Source: Paenibacillus sp. URB8-2 (GTDB lineage: Bacteria > Bacillota > Bacilli > Paenibacillales > Paenibacillaceae). From it: a DNA stretch of 64,000 bases. This document shows positions 35,959 through 44,482 of this stretch, one piece after another. The DNA is taken from positions 992,001 to 1,056,000 of the forward strand of contig NZ_AP023239.1 of the NCBI RefSeq assembly GCF_013393385.1, in the 5' to 3' direction. Made by a program: the position numbers and the translations under genes. The notes under the pieces are model-generated. The model was not told the DNA's origin. It was given only the letters and a program-made list of their open reading frames with translations, and searched no databases. Numbering within the stretch: the first letter of the stretch is position 1; every line of letters starts with the position of its first letter.

Positions 35959-36711
35959 TTAGTTTGATTTCCCCGTGTAGGCCAGTACGGCGTCTCTAAG
36001 GAAAAGGGCAAGCCCTGCTCCGCGCTTATCATAGTAAGCGGTAAAGCGTTCGTCGTCCACGTACATCTGCGCGACTCCCGCATGGGCCTCCGGGGAGTAG
36101 CTGCCCCAGTAGAACGTCAGCCACTGCCGGTGAAGATCGGCGGCGTGCTGCGCAGGTTCGCCGGCGGGATCGCCGGTCTTCATGCCTTCTGCGAGCGAAG
36201 CGAACATCTCCTCTTCAATCTTTTGAATGGCTGTATATTGTTCCTCGGTCATGTTCTTCAGCTGTTTATTGGACCGCTCGACGGCTTCATCGCCGTATTT
36301 CCCGCGCACTTCCTTGCCATAGGTCTGCTCGTTGTCATCGATCATTTTTTGCTTGAAGCCTTCAAATTTCTCGGTGTCGCTCATTGAAATCCTTCCTTCC
36401 CTTTCGGCCAGCGTCTTCTCCACATTCGAGATCAGCCGGTCGAGTTGCTCTCTTTTGGCCAGCAGCTTGCCGTGATGCGTCCTCAGCGCTTTCGTCCCGT
36501 CGAACGAGGGTGAGGTTACGATAGCCTTAATGTTCTCCAGACTTAGACCGAGCTCGCGGTAAAATAAAATCTGCTGCAGCAGATCGACCTCGGGCCGGCC
36601 ATAAATGCGGTAGCCGGAGGAGCTCTTACGGTCCGGTTTCAAAATCCCGAATTCATCGTAATAACGCAGCGTGCGCGCGCTGATTCCCGCGAGCTTCGCG
36701 AGCTTTTGCAC
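35959..36711 (-). CDS. MerR family regulator with TipAS drug-binding domain
   Basis: A 250-residue regulator. The N-terminal MerR domain (LAKLAGISARTLRYYDEFGI, then LKPDRKSSSGYRIYG) is followed by a coiled coil (about 75-105). A TipAS domain comes last (about 115-245, with EEQYTAIQKIEEEMF and HRQWLTFYWGSYSPEAHAGV). TipA-type proteins sense thiopeptides or other ligands. The GTG at 36711 is the first usual start codon, but GGAGG lies at the right distance from an ACG at 36721-36723. The residues after that ACG (EYTVQKLAKLAG) are the standard beginning of this family, so the real start may be ACG or has been lost by mutation from ATG. Confidence 0.85.
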   Translation of the reverse strand: MQKLAKLAGISARTLRYYDEFGILKPDRKSSSGYRIYGRPEVDLLQQILFYRELGLSLENIKAIVTSPSFDGTKALRTHHGKLLAKREQLDRLISNVEKTLAEREGRISMSDTEKFEGFKQKMIDDNEQTYGKEVRGKYGDEAVERSNKQLKNMTEEQYTAIQKIEEEMFASLAEGMKTGDPAGEPAQHAADLHRQWLTFYWGSYSPEAHAGVAQMYVDDERFTAYYDKRGAGLALFLRDAVLAYTGKSN

Positions 36712-36791
36712 TGTGTATTCCGTGTTGGCACCTCCTCACAAGTTCAATGTACACCTTTACGCAGCGTCAATGTCAAACATTTGTTGAAGCG

Positions 36792-36816
36792 AAAAAAACC
36801 CTTGCCGAAGCAAGGG
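36792..36816 (-). terminator. Terminator of the exonuclease gene
   Basis: On the minus strand CCCTTGC pairs with GCAAGGG around TTCG, followed by seven T. Confidence 0.8.
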
Positions 36817-36845
36817 CTGTACCCAAGAGGCTGGACTGCTAAACT

Positions 36846-37655
36846 TCAGCCTTCGCTCTGCGGATTTGGCGGAGACGGGGGAGTAGAAAAAGTGGAGCGG
36901 GCGGGTGTCTTTGCAAGCTCCGCATCAAAAAATCGCTGAAGTTCCTCGACCTTGCGCGGGTCGTCAAGCGGAACTTTGCCGGCAAAATAATGCTCCACAA
37001 TCAGCTCCCAGGTGGGGACGATTTTTTGCGACAGTATCGCTTTGATCGCGATCTTGACCGTCTTGCGCTCCCGGGCGTTGGAGAAGGTGTCTTTGTAATA
37101 TTTCACCTGATCCAGATCAAGCTCGCTAAAGAGTGCGCGGAAAATATCTGCCGTCATGCGCGCGTCGCCCAGCGCCCGGTGAGCGGAGCCGGCGGATTCA
37201 AGGCCCAGAAGCTCCATAGCGCTTTCCACGCTGACATCGTTCTTCAGTCCGCGGGCGCGCAGGAGACCTTTGAGCAGATCGTAGTAAGGCGCCTTCATCC
37301 AGTAGGCGTCGTCCAGCTTATGCATGCGGGTATCCTGGATGATGCGCTTCATATCTTCCCCGCCCCAGGTCAGCAGCAGCACGCCGTCCGGGCTTAAGTC
37401 CAGCCAGCGCAGGAAGGCGGAAATCACTTTGGGAAAACGTGGGGCGATATCGATTTCTTCCTGCGGGATGCCCGTTTTTTTCTTAATGAAAGAATTCAGA
37501 GTAGCGAAATACACGGGTTTGATCAGCGAAGTAAACTCGTCGACGGGACGCAGCGAGGCATCCAGCCGCACGGCGCCGATCTCGATAACCTCCATCGGAT
37601 GCTCGCTGGCAAACTTACGGCCGTTGAATTCAATGTCCAGAATAATATAATCCAC
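36846..37655 (-). CDS. DnaQ-like 3'-5' exonuclease (DEDDh)
   Basis: A 269-residue protein. The exonuclease I motif is IILDIEFNG with the first Asp and Glu. Exo II lies in the region after LSPDGVLLLTWGGEDMKRII, and Exo III is AHRALGDARMTADIF with the His and Asp. It resembles KapD-type exonucleases of Bacillus in layout. A Pro/Ser-rich tail ends the protein. The substrate (RNA or DNA 3' ends) is not known. It is a single gene; its start has a GGAGGCAAC site. Confidence 0.85.
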   Translation of the reverse strand: MDYIILDIEFNGRKFASEHPMEVIEIGAVRLDASLRPVDEFTSLIKPVYFATLNSFIKKKTGIPQEEIDIAPRFPKVISAFLRWLDLSPDGVLLLTWGGEDMKRIIQDTRMHKLDDAYWMKAPYYDLLKGLLRARGLKNDVSVESAMELLGLESAGSAHRALGDARMTADIFRALFSELDLDQVKYYKDTFSNARERKTVKIAIKAILSQKIVPTWELIVEHYFAGKVPLDDPRKVEELQRFFDAELAKTPARSTFSTPPSPPNPQSEG

Positions 37656-37797
37656 AAAAGTTGCCTCCGTATATGTTGGACTGGTACGATTTCTCGCACC
37701 GATTCTTCTATTTTAGCAAATTGTTCCCGGATTGACTTCCTTTGAGCGCCATTTTACAATTTACTAACCTGACTACGTGAAAAGGGGAGAAATATAG

Positions 37798-38298
37798 ATG
37801 GCAATAGAAATCGAACGAAAGTTCCTGCTTCCGGAGTTTCCGCAGCAGCTTGTTCAGGAGGGAAAGCTGAACATTCACAGCCGGCAGCGCATCGAGCAGA
37901 CGTATTTGGCAATGGACGGACCGCAGGAGCTGCGCGTGCGCAAAATCGAAGATCTCGCTTCCGGCGAGGTGCATTACACACATACCTTCAAGAACGGGCT
38001 TGGCATCAGCCGCGAGGAAATCGAATACGATATCTCGCAGGGCTTGTACGAACAAATGATTCGGGCCGTCCGGGCCGTGCCGCTGATCAAGGAGCGAATT
38101 ACCGGCGAATGGAACGGCGTAACGGTGGAAATCGATATCTACGATCAATTGAAGCTGTCCGTCGTCGAGGTCGAATTTCATTCCCTGGAGGAGGCTCAGA
38201 GCTTCGAAGCGCCGGATTGGTTCGGGCAGGACGTCAGCGAAGAGAAGAAATACAGCAACAAGACCGTCTGGAAAGAATTACAGAAACCGGTACTGTAG
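37798..38298 (+). CDS. CYTH domain protein (triphosphate tunnel metalloenzyme-like)
   Basis: A 166-residue protein that starts with the ExExK signature (EIERKFLLPE). Conserved basic and acidic strands of the tunnel fold follow (QELRVRKIED, THTFKNGLGISREEIEYDI, VTVEIDIYDQL). Members are often inorganic triphosphatases. The start has AAAGGGGAG upstream. Its length matches the short bacterial CYTH proteins. The substrate is inferred from the family. Confidence 0.88.
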   Translation: MAIEIERKFLLPEFPQQLVQEGKLNIHSRQRIEQTYLAMDGPQELRVRKIEDLASGEVHYTHTFKNGLGISREEIEYDISQGLYEQMIRAVRAVPLIKERITGEWNGVTVEIDIYDQLKLSVVEVEFHSLEEAQSFEAPDWFGQDVSEEKKYSNKTVWKELQKPVL

Positions 38299-38354
38299 CG
38301 GCGGTGAAACGGAAAATGCGCGAAACTGGCGAAATCGTGCAATATACACCGGAC

Positions 38355-38383
38355 TTTAACACATAAACGTGTTAATATATAAG
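38355..38383 (+). promoter_or_regulatory. thrC promoter with an overlapping inverted repeat
   Basis: TTTAAC (38355-38360) and TATAAG (38378-38383) are 17 bases apart. TTAACAC and GTGTTAA (38356-38375) form a perfect inverted repeat over the -35 box and spacer, where a repressor would block the promoter. Confidence 0.5.
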
Positions 38384-38424
38384 GTAAATTCGAAAGCGCG
38401 AAATTCAGGGGGCTGAGTAGAAAA

Positions 38425-39834
38425 ATGCAATATATTAGCACTAGAGGCAAGGTCGAACCGAAAGGTTTTATTGATACGGTCTTGATGGGCCTGGCTGATG
38501 ACGGCGGATTGATGATTCCGGACGTGATTCCTGCCGTGTCTGCACAGACGCTGGAAGAGTGGCGGTCCTTAAGCTTTCAGGAGCTGTTCCTGAAGATCTT
38601 CTCCTATTATACAAACGGCGAAATTCCGGACGGAGACCTGAAGGAAATGGTCGAGCGGAGCTATGCTTCCTTCCGCCATCCAGAAGTGACGCCGCTTAAA
38701 GAAATCAATGATTCGCTGTATGTGCTGGAGCTGTTCCACGGGCCGACCTTTGCGTTCAAGGACGTCGCTCTGCAGTTCATGGGCGAACTGTACTCTTATA
38801 TTTCCAGAGTGCGGGGCGAAATTATTCATATTCTCGGCGCAACCTCCGGCGATACCGGAGCGGCGGCCATCGCGGGCGTTCGCGGCAAGGAAGGCATCAA
38901 GATCTGCATTCTGCATCCGTGGGGCAAGGTCAGCAAGGTGCAGGAACTGCAAATGACGACGGTGGATGATGCCAATGTGCTGAACCTGTCGGTCAAAGGC
39001 AATTTTGACGACTGCCAGAAAATCATCAAAGAGCTGTTCGCCGATCTGGACTTCAAGAGCCGGTACCATCTTCGGGCGATCAACTCGATCAACTTTGTGC
39101 GGATTTTGGCGCAGACGGTCTATTACTTCTACGCTTATCTGCATCTGCCGCAAAGCGCGCAGGGCAAGACGGTCAACATCAGCGTGCCGTCCGGCAACTT
39201 CGGAAACATTTTCTCCGGCTATCTCGCCAAGAAGATGGGTCTGCCGATCGGCAAGCTGATCATCGCCACGAACGAGAACAACATTCTGGAGCGGTTCGTG
39301 AAGACAGGAGAGTACAAGCCCGGCGGTTTCAAAAGCACGCACAGCCCTTCGATGGACATCCAGGTGGCCAGCAACTTCGAACGCTATCTGTACTACCTGG
39401 CCGGTGAGGATTCCGCCAAGGTATCGGATTACATGGCGAAGCTTCAGCGCGATGGAGCCATTTCGGTTGAACCGGCGCTGCTTGAGCAGGTGCAGTCCGA
39501 ATTTGCCGCGCTTGGCGTGAAGAATGAGGAGTGCCTGAACGTAATCGGCAAGTACCGGCAGGAATCCGGCTATTTGCTGGATCCGCATACCGCCTGCGGT
39601 ATTGCCGCTTATGAAGAGTATAACGGGCCAGGGGAGATCGGCATTACGTTCGCGACCGCGCATCCCGCCAAGTTCGATGAAGCCATTTCCCTGCTGAAGA
39701 TCAGCCAGGAATTCCCGGCACAGATCGCCGGTCTGTCGGCGCTGCCGCAGCATATGACCGTGGTGGAGCATGACAAGGCGGAGATCGCTAGACAGCTCGA
39801 GGCTTTCTATACGCTATCCGCCGAAATCGGATAA
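38425..39834 (+). CDS. thrC: Threonine synthase
   Basis: A 469-residue PLP enzyme that makes L-threonine from O-phospho-homoserine. The PLP Lys is in GPTFAFKDVALQFMGELY (about residue 113), and ILGATSGDTGAAAIAG is the phosphate-binding part. The length and the N-terminal YISTRGKVEPKGFIDTVLMG are those of the long threonine synthase class. No hom or thrB gene is beside it here. An inverted repeat overlaps its promoter. The start has GGGGGCTGAG upstream. Confidence 0.95.
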   Translation: MQYISTRGKVEPKGFIDTVLMGLADDGGLMIPDVIPAVSAQTLEEWRSLSFQELFLKIFSYYTNGEIPDGDLKEMVERSYASFRHPEVTPLKEINDSLYVLELFHGPTFAFKDVALQFMGELYSYISRVRGEIIHILGATSGDTGAAAIAGVRGKEGIKICILHPWGKVSKVQELQMTTVDDANVLNLSVKGNFDDCQKIIKELFADLDFKSRYHLRAINSINFVRILAQTVYYFYAYLHLPQSAQGKTVNISVPSGNFGNIFSGYLAKKMGLPIGKLIIATNENNILERFVKTGEYKPGGFKSTHSPSMDIQVASNFERYLYYLAGEDSAKVSDYMAKLQRDGAISVEPALLEQVQSEFAALGVKNEECLNVIGKYRQESGYLLDPHTACGIAAYEEYNGPGEIGITFATAHPAKFDEAISLLKISQEFPAQIAGLSALPQHMTVVEHDKAEIARQLEAFYTLSAEIG

Positions 39835-39875
39835 GGATGGAATAACAGAATGCCATTTAAGGGAGAGATAGCTGC

Positions 39876-40865
39876 ATGACCATTCGTTTTGGCGTAGTCG
39901 GAACCAACTGGATTACGGACCGCTTTTTGGAGTCGGGATTGGAAAATGAAGATTTTCTGCTGACCGCCGTGTATTCCCGCAGTGAGGAGAAGGGGAAGGC
40001 GTTCGCCGCGAAATACGCCGGAGCCTCCGTCTACACCGATCTGGCGGCGATGGCGGCAAGCGACGAAATCGATGCTGTCTATATCGCCAGTCCCAATTCG
40101 CTGCATGCGGAGCATGCGATTACCTGCATTAATCACGGCAAGCATGTGCTGTGCGAGAAACCCGCCGCGTCGAACGCGGCGGAGCTCAGAAGTGTCATCG
40201 AAGCCGCGCGGCGCAATAATGTGCTGTTCATGGAAGCGATGAAATCGACACTGGTTCCCAACTTCAATATCATCAAGGAGAACCTGTATAAAATTGGCCG
40301 GATCCGGCGCTATTTCGCCAGCTACTGCCAGTATTCCTCGCGGTATGACGCTTTCCTTCAAGGGACGGTGCTGAACGCCTTCAATCCGGCATTCTCCAAC
40401 GGCGCCCTGATGGACCTCGGCATTTATTGTCTTTATCCCATGGTTGTGCTGTTCGGAAAGCCGGATACGGTGAAGGCCACCGGCGTTATGCTGTCCTCCG
40501 GCGTTGACGGCGAGGGCAGCATCGTTTTGGGCTACGGAGATATGGATGCTGTCGTGATGTACTCCAAAATTACCGAATCCTATCTGCCGGCGGAAATTCA
40601 GGGCGAGAACGGCACGATGATCATTGACAAGATCAGTCAGCCTTACGAAGTCAAGATTCGCTACAGAGACGGAATTGTCGAGGAACTGACCTTGCCGCAG
40701 ACCTATGAGTCGATGTACTACGAAGCTCAGGAATTTATCCGCCTGCTGCAAACGGGGGAACGCGAGAGCTCCGTCAATTCGCATGCCAGCTCGCTGGCGA
40801 CTGCGGAAATTATGGAGGATGCGCGGAGGCAGATCGGACTAAGGTACGCCGCGGATCAATGGTAA
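39876..40865 (+). CDS. Gfo/Idh/MocA family oxidoreductase
   Basis: A 329-residue NAD(P)-dependent dehydrogenase. The N-terminal Rossmann fold begins with IRFGVVGTNWITDRFLESG, and the family motif CEKPAASNAAELR with the conserved Lys is present. The C-terminal part (MDLGIYCLYPMVVLFGKPD) is typical of the glucose-fructose oxidoreductase branch. The substrate, probably a sugar or inositol derivative, is unknown. It starts 41 bases after thrC and is followed 21 bases later by the radical SAM gene, so the three may share a transcript. Confidence 0.88.
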   Translation: MTIRFGVVGTNWITDRFLESGLENEDFLLTAVYSRSEEKGKAFAAKYAGASVYTDLAAMAASDEIDAVYIASPNSLHAEHAITCINHGKHVLCEKPAASNAAELRSVIEAARRNNVLFMEAMKSTLVPNFNIIKENLYKIGRIRRYFASYCQYSSRYDAFLQGTVLNAFNPAFSNGALMDLGIYCLYPMVVLFGKPDTVKATGVMLSSGVDGEGSIVLGYGDMDAVVMYSKITESYLPAEIQGENGTMIIDKISQPYEVKIRYRDGIVEELTLPQTYESMYYEAQEFIRLLQTGERESSVNSHASSLATAEIMEDARRQIGLRYAADQW

Positions 40866-40886
40866 GGGAAACGGAGAGAGCGGAGC

Positions 40887-41759
40887 TTGAAGACATTTAA
40901 AAAGGTATACATCGAGATTACAAGCGTCTGCAATCTGGCCTGCAGCTTTTGCCCGCAAACGGCAAGGCAAGCAAGGTTTATGAATACGGAAACGTTCATC
41001 TCCATTTTGGACGAGATCAAGCCGCACACTTCGCATATCTATCTTCATGTCAAAGGCGAGCCGCTGCTGCATCCGAGAATTCACGAGCTGCTCGATGCCG
41101 CGCATGACAAAGGTTTCAAGGTCAACATTACGACCAATGGCACGCTGATCCGCAAGGCGGGGCACAAGCTGCTGGGGAAGCCGGCGCTGCGGCAGATGAA
41201 CTTCTCGCTGCACAGCTTTGACGGGCATGAGGGCTCCGAGGACCGCGAAGGGTATCTTTCGCAAATTCTTGAATTTGCCAAGGAGGCTGCGGCGCAGGGC
41301 GTCTTCATCTCCTTCCGGCTGTGGAATCTCAAGCCGGACAATCTGACGAATCTGCAAAGAAACCGCAACAGGGAGACACTGTCCGTGCTGGAATCGGCAT
41401 TCGGCCTGGACTACCGGATCGAGGAAAAGATTGTTCCCGGCAGCAGCGTGAAGATTGCCGAGAGGGTCTTCCTGAACCAGGACCATGAGTTTCAGTGGCC
41501 CAGTCTTAGCGCGCCCGAAGACGAAGGCAAAGGATTCTGCCACGCCCTTCGCAGCCAGGCCGCAATATTGGTCGACGGGACGGTGGTGCCCTGCTGTCTG
41601 GACGGGGAGGGCGTCATTAACCTCGGCAACGTCCACCAGAAGCCGTTCTCCGAGATCGTGGAGGGAGAGCGGGCGAACAATCTGTTCTACGGCTTCTCCC
41701 GCAGGGAAGCGGTAGAGGAGCTGTGCCGCAGATGCGGGTACCGGCAGCGGTTCGGGTGA
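40887..41759 (+). CDS. Radical SAM/SPASM domain protein
   Basis: A 290-residue protein with a TTG start at 40887. The [4Fe-4S] motif CNLACSFC (Cys 15, 19, 22) binds S-adenosylmethionine. The C-terminal SPASM-like region has ILVDGTVVPCCLDGEGVINL and ELCRRCGYRQ with Cys residues for a further cluster. Its relatives include short radical SAM proteins of unknown substrate. It is encoded just after an oxidoreductase gene. No precursor peptide gene is seen beside it. Confidence 0.87.
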   Translation: MKTFKKVYIEITSVCNLACSFCPQTARQARFMNTETFISILDEIKPHTSHIYLHVKGEPLLHPRIHELLDAAHDKGFKVNITTNGTLIRKAGHKLLGKPALRQMNFSLHSFDGHEGSEDREGYLSQILEFAKEAAAQGVFISFRLWNLKPDNLTNLQRNRNRETLSVLESAFGLDYRIEEKIVPGSSVKIAERVFLNQDHEFQWPSLSAPEDEGKGFCHALRSQAAILVDGTVVPCCLDGEGVINLGNVHQKPFSEIVEGERANNLFYGFSRREAVEELCRRCGYRQRFG

Positions 41760-41969
41760 ACCGGGCGGGGCGGTGACATAGCGGGCATGGCTACGACATA
41801 GAGAGTCATACAGGTGAAGGTGGCGACATAGAGAGCATGATCCGGCCAGCGGCTTGCTGAGGCGCGTACCTTATGAAGGTGGCGATTCGCCGGGGCTGGC
41901 TGCCGCTAAATCCAACGGCTGGTCAAGGTGCTCGTTAGTGGGCCCCACCGTAATATTGAATGTACAAAG

Positions 41970-42032
41970 AAACCTCTCCGTTAGGTTGGAAAGGGTTGGT
42001 GAATCAACCCTTTTAACCAAGAGAGGTTTTTT
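41970..42032 (+). terminator. Terminator with nested stems after the radical SAM gene
   Basis: An outer stem, AAACCTCTC with GAGAGGTTT, is followed by T. Inside it AAAGGGTTG pairs with CAACCCTTT. The stretch 41760-41969 before it holds imperfect GACATAGAGAG repeats and no gene. Confidence 0.7.
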
Positions 42033-42213
42033 GGCGTGAACTGCTGAACGGGGAAGAAGAGTGCGGCGTCCGACAGCGGAGGATAGAACGGAATGCCGCT
42101 TGGAGAAGCGGCGGCTCTCTCCATTGCCTCCGATTTACACCGCTGAATAATATAGGGGCAGCGGGGGAGCGCAGTTGCTTGAAAGCGGTCGGTTCGGAAC
42201 AGCGTATCACCGG

Positions 42214-42349
42214 AACTCTGAAACTCCGGAACCCCGTAACTCCGTAACATTGGAACCTCGAAACTCCGTAACTTTGGAACACCGTAACCCCGTAACCCCG
42301 GAACATTGGAACCCCGCAACTCCGTAGCTTTGGAACACCGTAATCCTGG
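42214..42349. repeat. Array of 17 eight-base tandem repeats
   Basis: Seventeen consecutive octamers follow the pattern AACNCCGN, with variants such as AACATTGG, AACTTTGG and AACACCGT, without a break in phase. The region 42033-42701 has no credible gene. Confidence 0.9.
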
Positions 42350-42571
42350 AGGGGAATTCCTCCCGTTTATTTTTACAAAAAGCACCCTACACCAAGCTTG
42401 AGCGGGAATTTCTCCATCTTAATCTGGCACTTTTTCTGAGAATCAACAAAAACGGGCAAATAGACTGGAGCTTTTCCCGTTCATGGTCCGGATAAGGTGC
42501 TAATTGCGGTAATAAAAGGGAGCTTTTCCTGTTCAATTGAAGAAAGTCTGCCGTCCTTCCCTCGCTCGAGC

Positions 42572-42637
42572 AGGAAACAGTCACTTGAATAGGAAACAGT
42601 CACTTGAATAGGAAACAGCAGCTTGAGCAGGAAACAC
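42572..42637. repeat. 19-bp tandem repeat, about 3.5 copies
   Basis: The unit AGGAAACAGTCACTTGAAT occurs twice exactly (42572, 42591), a third time in changed form (42610), and as a partial fourth. It has no sequence relation to the octamer array 220 bases to the left. Confidence 0.85.
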
Positions 42638-42701
42638 CTTGCTGGTTTAGTGATTTCGATAGCCTCTAACTTTAACTTTAACCGGTTAACCGCGGTACGT
42701 T

Positions 42702-43070
42702 TCAGCTCTGCGTTGCTTCTCTGCCGGAGGCTTCGATCGACGCCATTAGCCGTTCCGCCTCCCCCGAGGCGTGATAGGCGTTCAATACCGAGGCTAACAG
42801 TCCAGGGAAGCGGGCTTCCAAATCGTCCGTACGGATGCTGGAGAAGCGCTGGGTGCCCTGCACGCGAACGCGGACGATGCCGGCTTCCCGGAGTGTCCGG
42901 TAATGGTGGGAAAGCGTCGATTTAACGACGGGAACCACGATGTCGCCGCATCTCCGCTCGCCCGATTTATAGATCACATCCACAAGATATAACCGGATAG
43001 GATCGCTGAGCGCGTACAGCACCGAAGACAATTGAATATCCTGGCGGTCGGGATGATTCAGCACTTTCAT
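42702..43070 (-). CDS. ArsR family winged-helix regulator
   Basis: A 122-residue protein with the ArsR fold: LSSVLYALSDPIRLYLVDVI, then the recognition helix KSTLSHHYRTLREAGIVRV and a short wing. Metal-binding Cys pairs (ELCVCD type) are absent; one Cys occurs in RRCGDIVV, so it may sense something other than arsenic. It lies 18 bases after rarD on the same strand and probably shares its transcript. Confidence 0.85.
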   Translation of the reverse strand: MKVLNHPDRQDIQLSSVLYALSDPIRLYLVDVIYKSGERRCGDIVVPVVKSTLSHHYRTLREAGIVRVRVQGTQRFSSIRTDDLEARFPGLLASVLNAYHASGEAERLMASIEASGREATQS

Positions 43071-43088
43071 GGCAAAAGCCTCCCATCA

Positions 43089-44012
43089 TTATTTGTTGCT
43101 TGCGATTGCGTTCTTTTGTACGTCTACCTGCCTGATGGGGATAACCCCCGCTTTCGATTTCCTGAACGTAACGAAGGAATAAATGATCAAAGCCAGCCAA
43201 ATGAAGGAAAAGCTGACCAATTCGATCTGTGAGAACGGTTCGTTGAACAGGAAAATGGCAAGCAGCAGGCTTGTCGTCGGAGCGATATACTGGATAAACC
43301 CGACGAGTGAATACGGGAGCAGCTGCATGGCTTTGGCGAACCAGAATAAAGGCATTGCTGTCGCTACGCCCGCGAGCAGGAGCAGCACGATCGAGAAAGG
43401 CGGCAAGGAAGCGAAGATTCCCACTCCGTGGGACTGAACGTAGATCAGGTAGACAAGAGCGGCGGGAAGCGCGACAATCGTCTCTCCGGATAGGCCCAGC
43501 AGGACGTCGAGATTCGCTATTTTTTTGGCAAGTCCGTATAAGGCAAAAGAAACAGCCAAAGAAATGGCCACCCACGGAATATGTCCGTACTGAAGGGCCA
43601 TAATCAGAACGCCGGCGCCGGCCAGAACGATGGACAGCCACTGTCCCGGCGACAGCCGTTCTTTCAGGAAAACCACCGCGAACAAAACGCTGATCAGGGG
43701 ATTCATATAATACCCCAGGCTCGTTTCGATCACATGATTATTGTTGACGGCCCAAATGAACAGAAACCAATTCGAGCTGATCAGAATGGAGCAGAGAACT
43801 ACGGCAGCGAGACTTCTTCGGCTGGAAGCTACGCTCTTTAGCCGCTGCCACTGCTTCGACACGGTAATGAGAATGGCCACAAAGACAAAAGACCAGACAA
43901 TACGATGCGCCAATATTTCCCACGCGGGTATCGCGGTAAACAGGCGCCAGTATAAAGGTAAAAACCCCCATGCCAGATAGGACAGGACCGCATAAAGGAT
44001 CCCCTTGTTCAT
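43089..44012 (-). CDS. rarD: EamA family transporter RarD
   Basis: A 307-residue membrane protein with about ten hydrophobic segments and two EamA halves. Typical RarD parts are LSYLAWGFLPLYWRLF, AHRIVWSFVFVAIL, WAVNNNHVIETSLGYYMNPL and LVGFIQYIAPTTSLLLAIFL. RarD proteins are drug/metabolite transporters; relatives were linked to chloramphenicol resistance, but the substrate is not established. The ATG at 44012 is taken; a TTG one codon upstream is possible. It precedes an ArsR gene. Confidence 0.88.
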   Translation of the reverse strand: MNKGILYAVLSYLAWGFLPLYWRLFTAIPAWEILAHRIVWSFVFVAILITVSKQWQRLKSVASSRRSLAAVVLCSILISSNWFLFIWAVNNNHVIETSLGYYMNPLISVLFAVVFLKERLSPGQWLSIVLAGAGVLIMALQYGHIPWVAISLAVSFALYGLAKKIANLDVLLGLSGETIVALPAALVYLIYVQSHGVGIFASLPPFSIVLLLLAGVATAMPLFWFAKAMQLLPYSLVGFIQYIAPTTSLLLAIFLFNEPFSQIELVSFSFIWLALIIYSFVTFRKSKAGVIPIRQVDVQKNAIASNK

Positions 44013-44109
44013 CAATTGTACCCCCAGTACAGATAAATCAAAAATGTCTTCCTAAGTTTGATTAAAATCGAACTACCGAATAAGTGAAATATAGCATACA
44101 GCCGGGGGA

Positions 44110-44420
44110 TAGGCAACATAGACTTACCGGAGGCTCATCCAGGCTTATTAAAGGCCTATCAAAAGCCCATCTAGGCTCATCAAAAGCTCACCTAGGCCAT
44201 CTAAAGCTCATCCAGGCTCCATCAAGGCTCATATTATGCTCATCTAGACTCATCCCAGTTATGCTCATCTAGGCTCAACAAGGCCCATCAATAGCTCAAC
44301 AAGCTCAACAAGGCCCATCAATAGCTCAACAAGCTCAACAAGGCCCATCAATAGCTCAACAAGCTCAACAAGGCCCTTCAAAAGCTCATCAAAGCTCATT
44401 AAGGCTTGTCAAACGCTCTA
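44110..44420. repeat. Degenerate 10-base minisatellite with three exact 30-base units
   Basis: GCTCATC/GCTCAAC-type words recur about every ten bases over some 300 bases. The last part contains three exact 30-base units starting at 44281, 44311 and 44341 (each beginning AGGCCCATCAATAGCTCAAC). The short open frame inside it is low complexity and is not called as a gene. Confidence 0.85.
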
Positions 44421-44482
44421 TCGGGATTTCATTACCGGCTCTATTCGAGGTTTAATCAATGGCGGACACGCCGCCATCCATT

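Noticed and set aside
38569..39771. 400-codon minus-strand frame opposite thrC
   Set aside because: The forward strand is a complete threonine synthase; the reverse frame has no family features.
41981..42385. Minus-strand frame with repeated YGVP/LRSYGVP words
   Set aside because: The words come from the eight-base DNA repeat read in frame; there is no ribosome binding site and the period does not match codons.
42214..42637. CRISPR array
   Set aside because: The repeats are directly adjacent with no unique spacers, and no cas genes are near.
44084..44272. Short plus-strand frame in the 10-base repeat array
   Set aside because: Low-complexity translation of the minisatellite, without an initiation signal.
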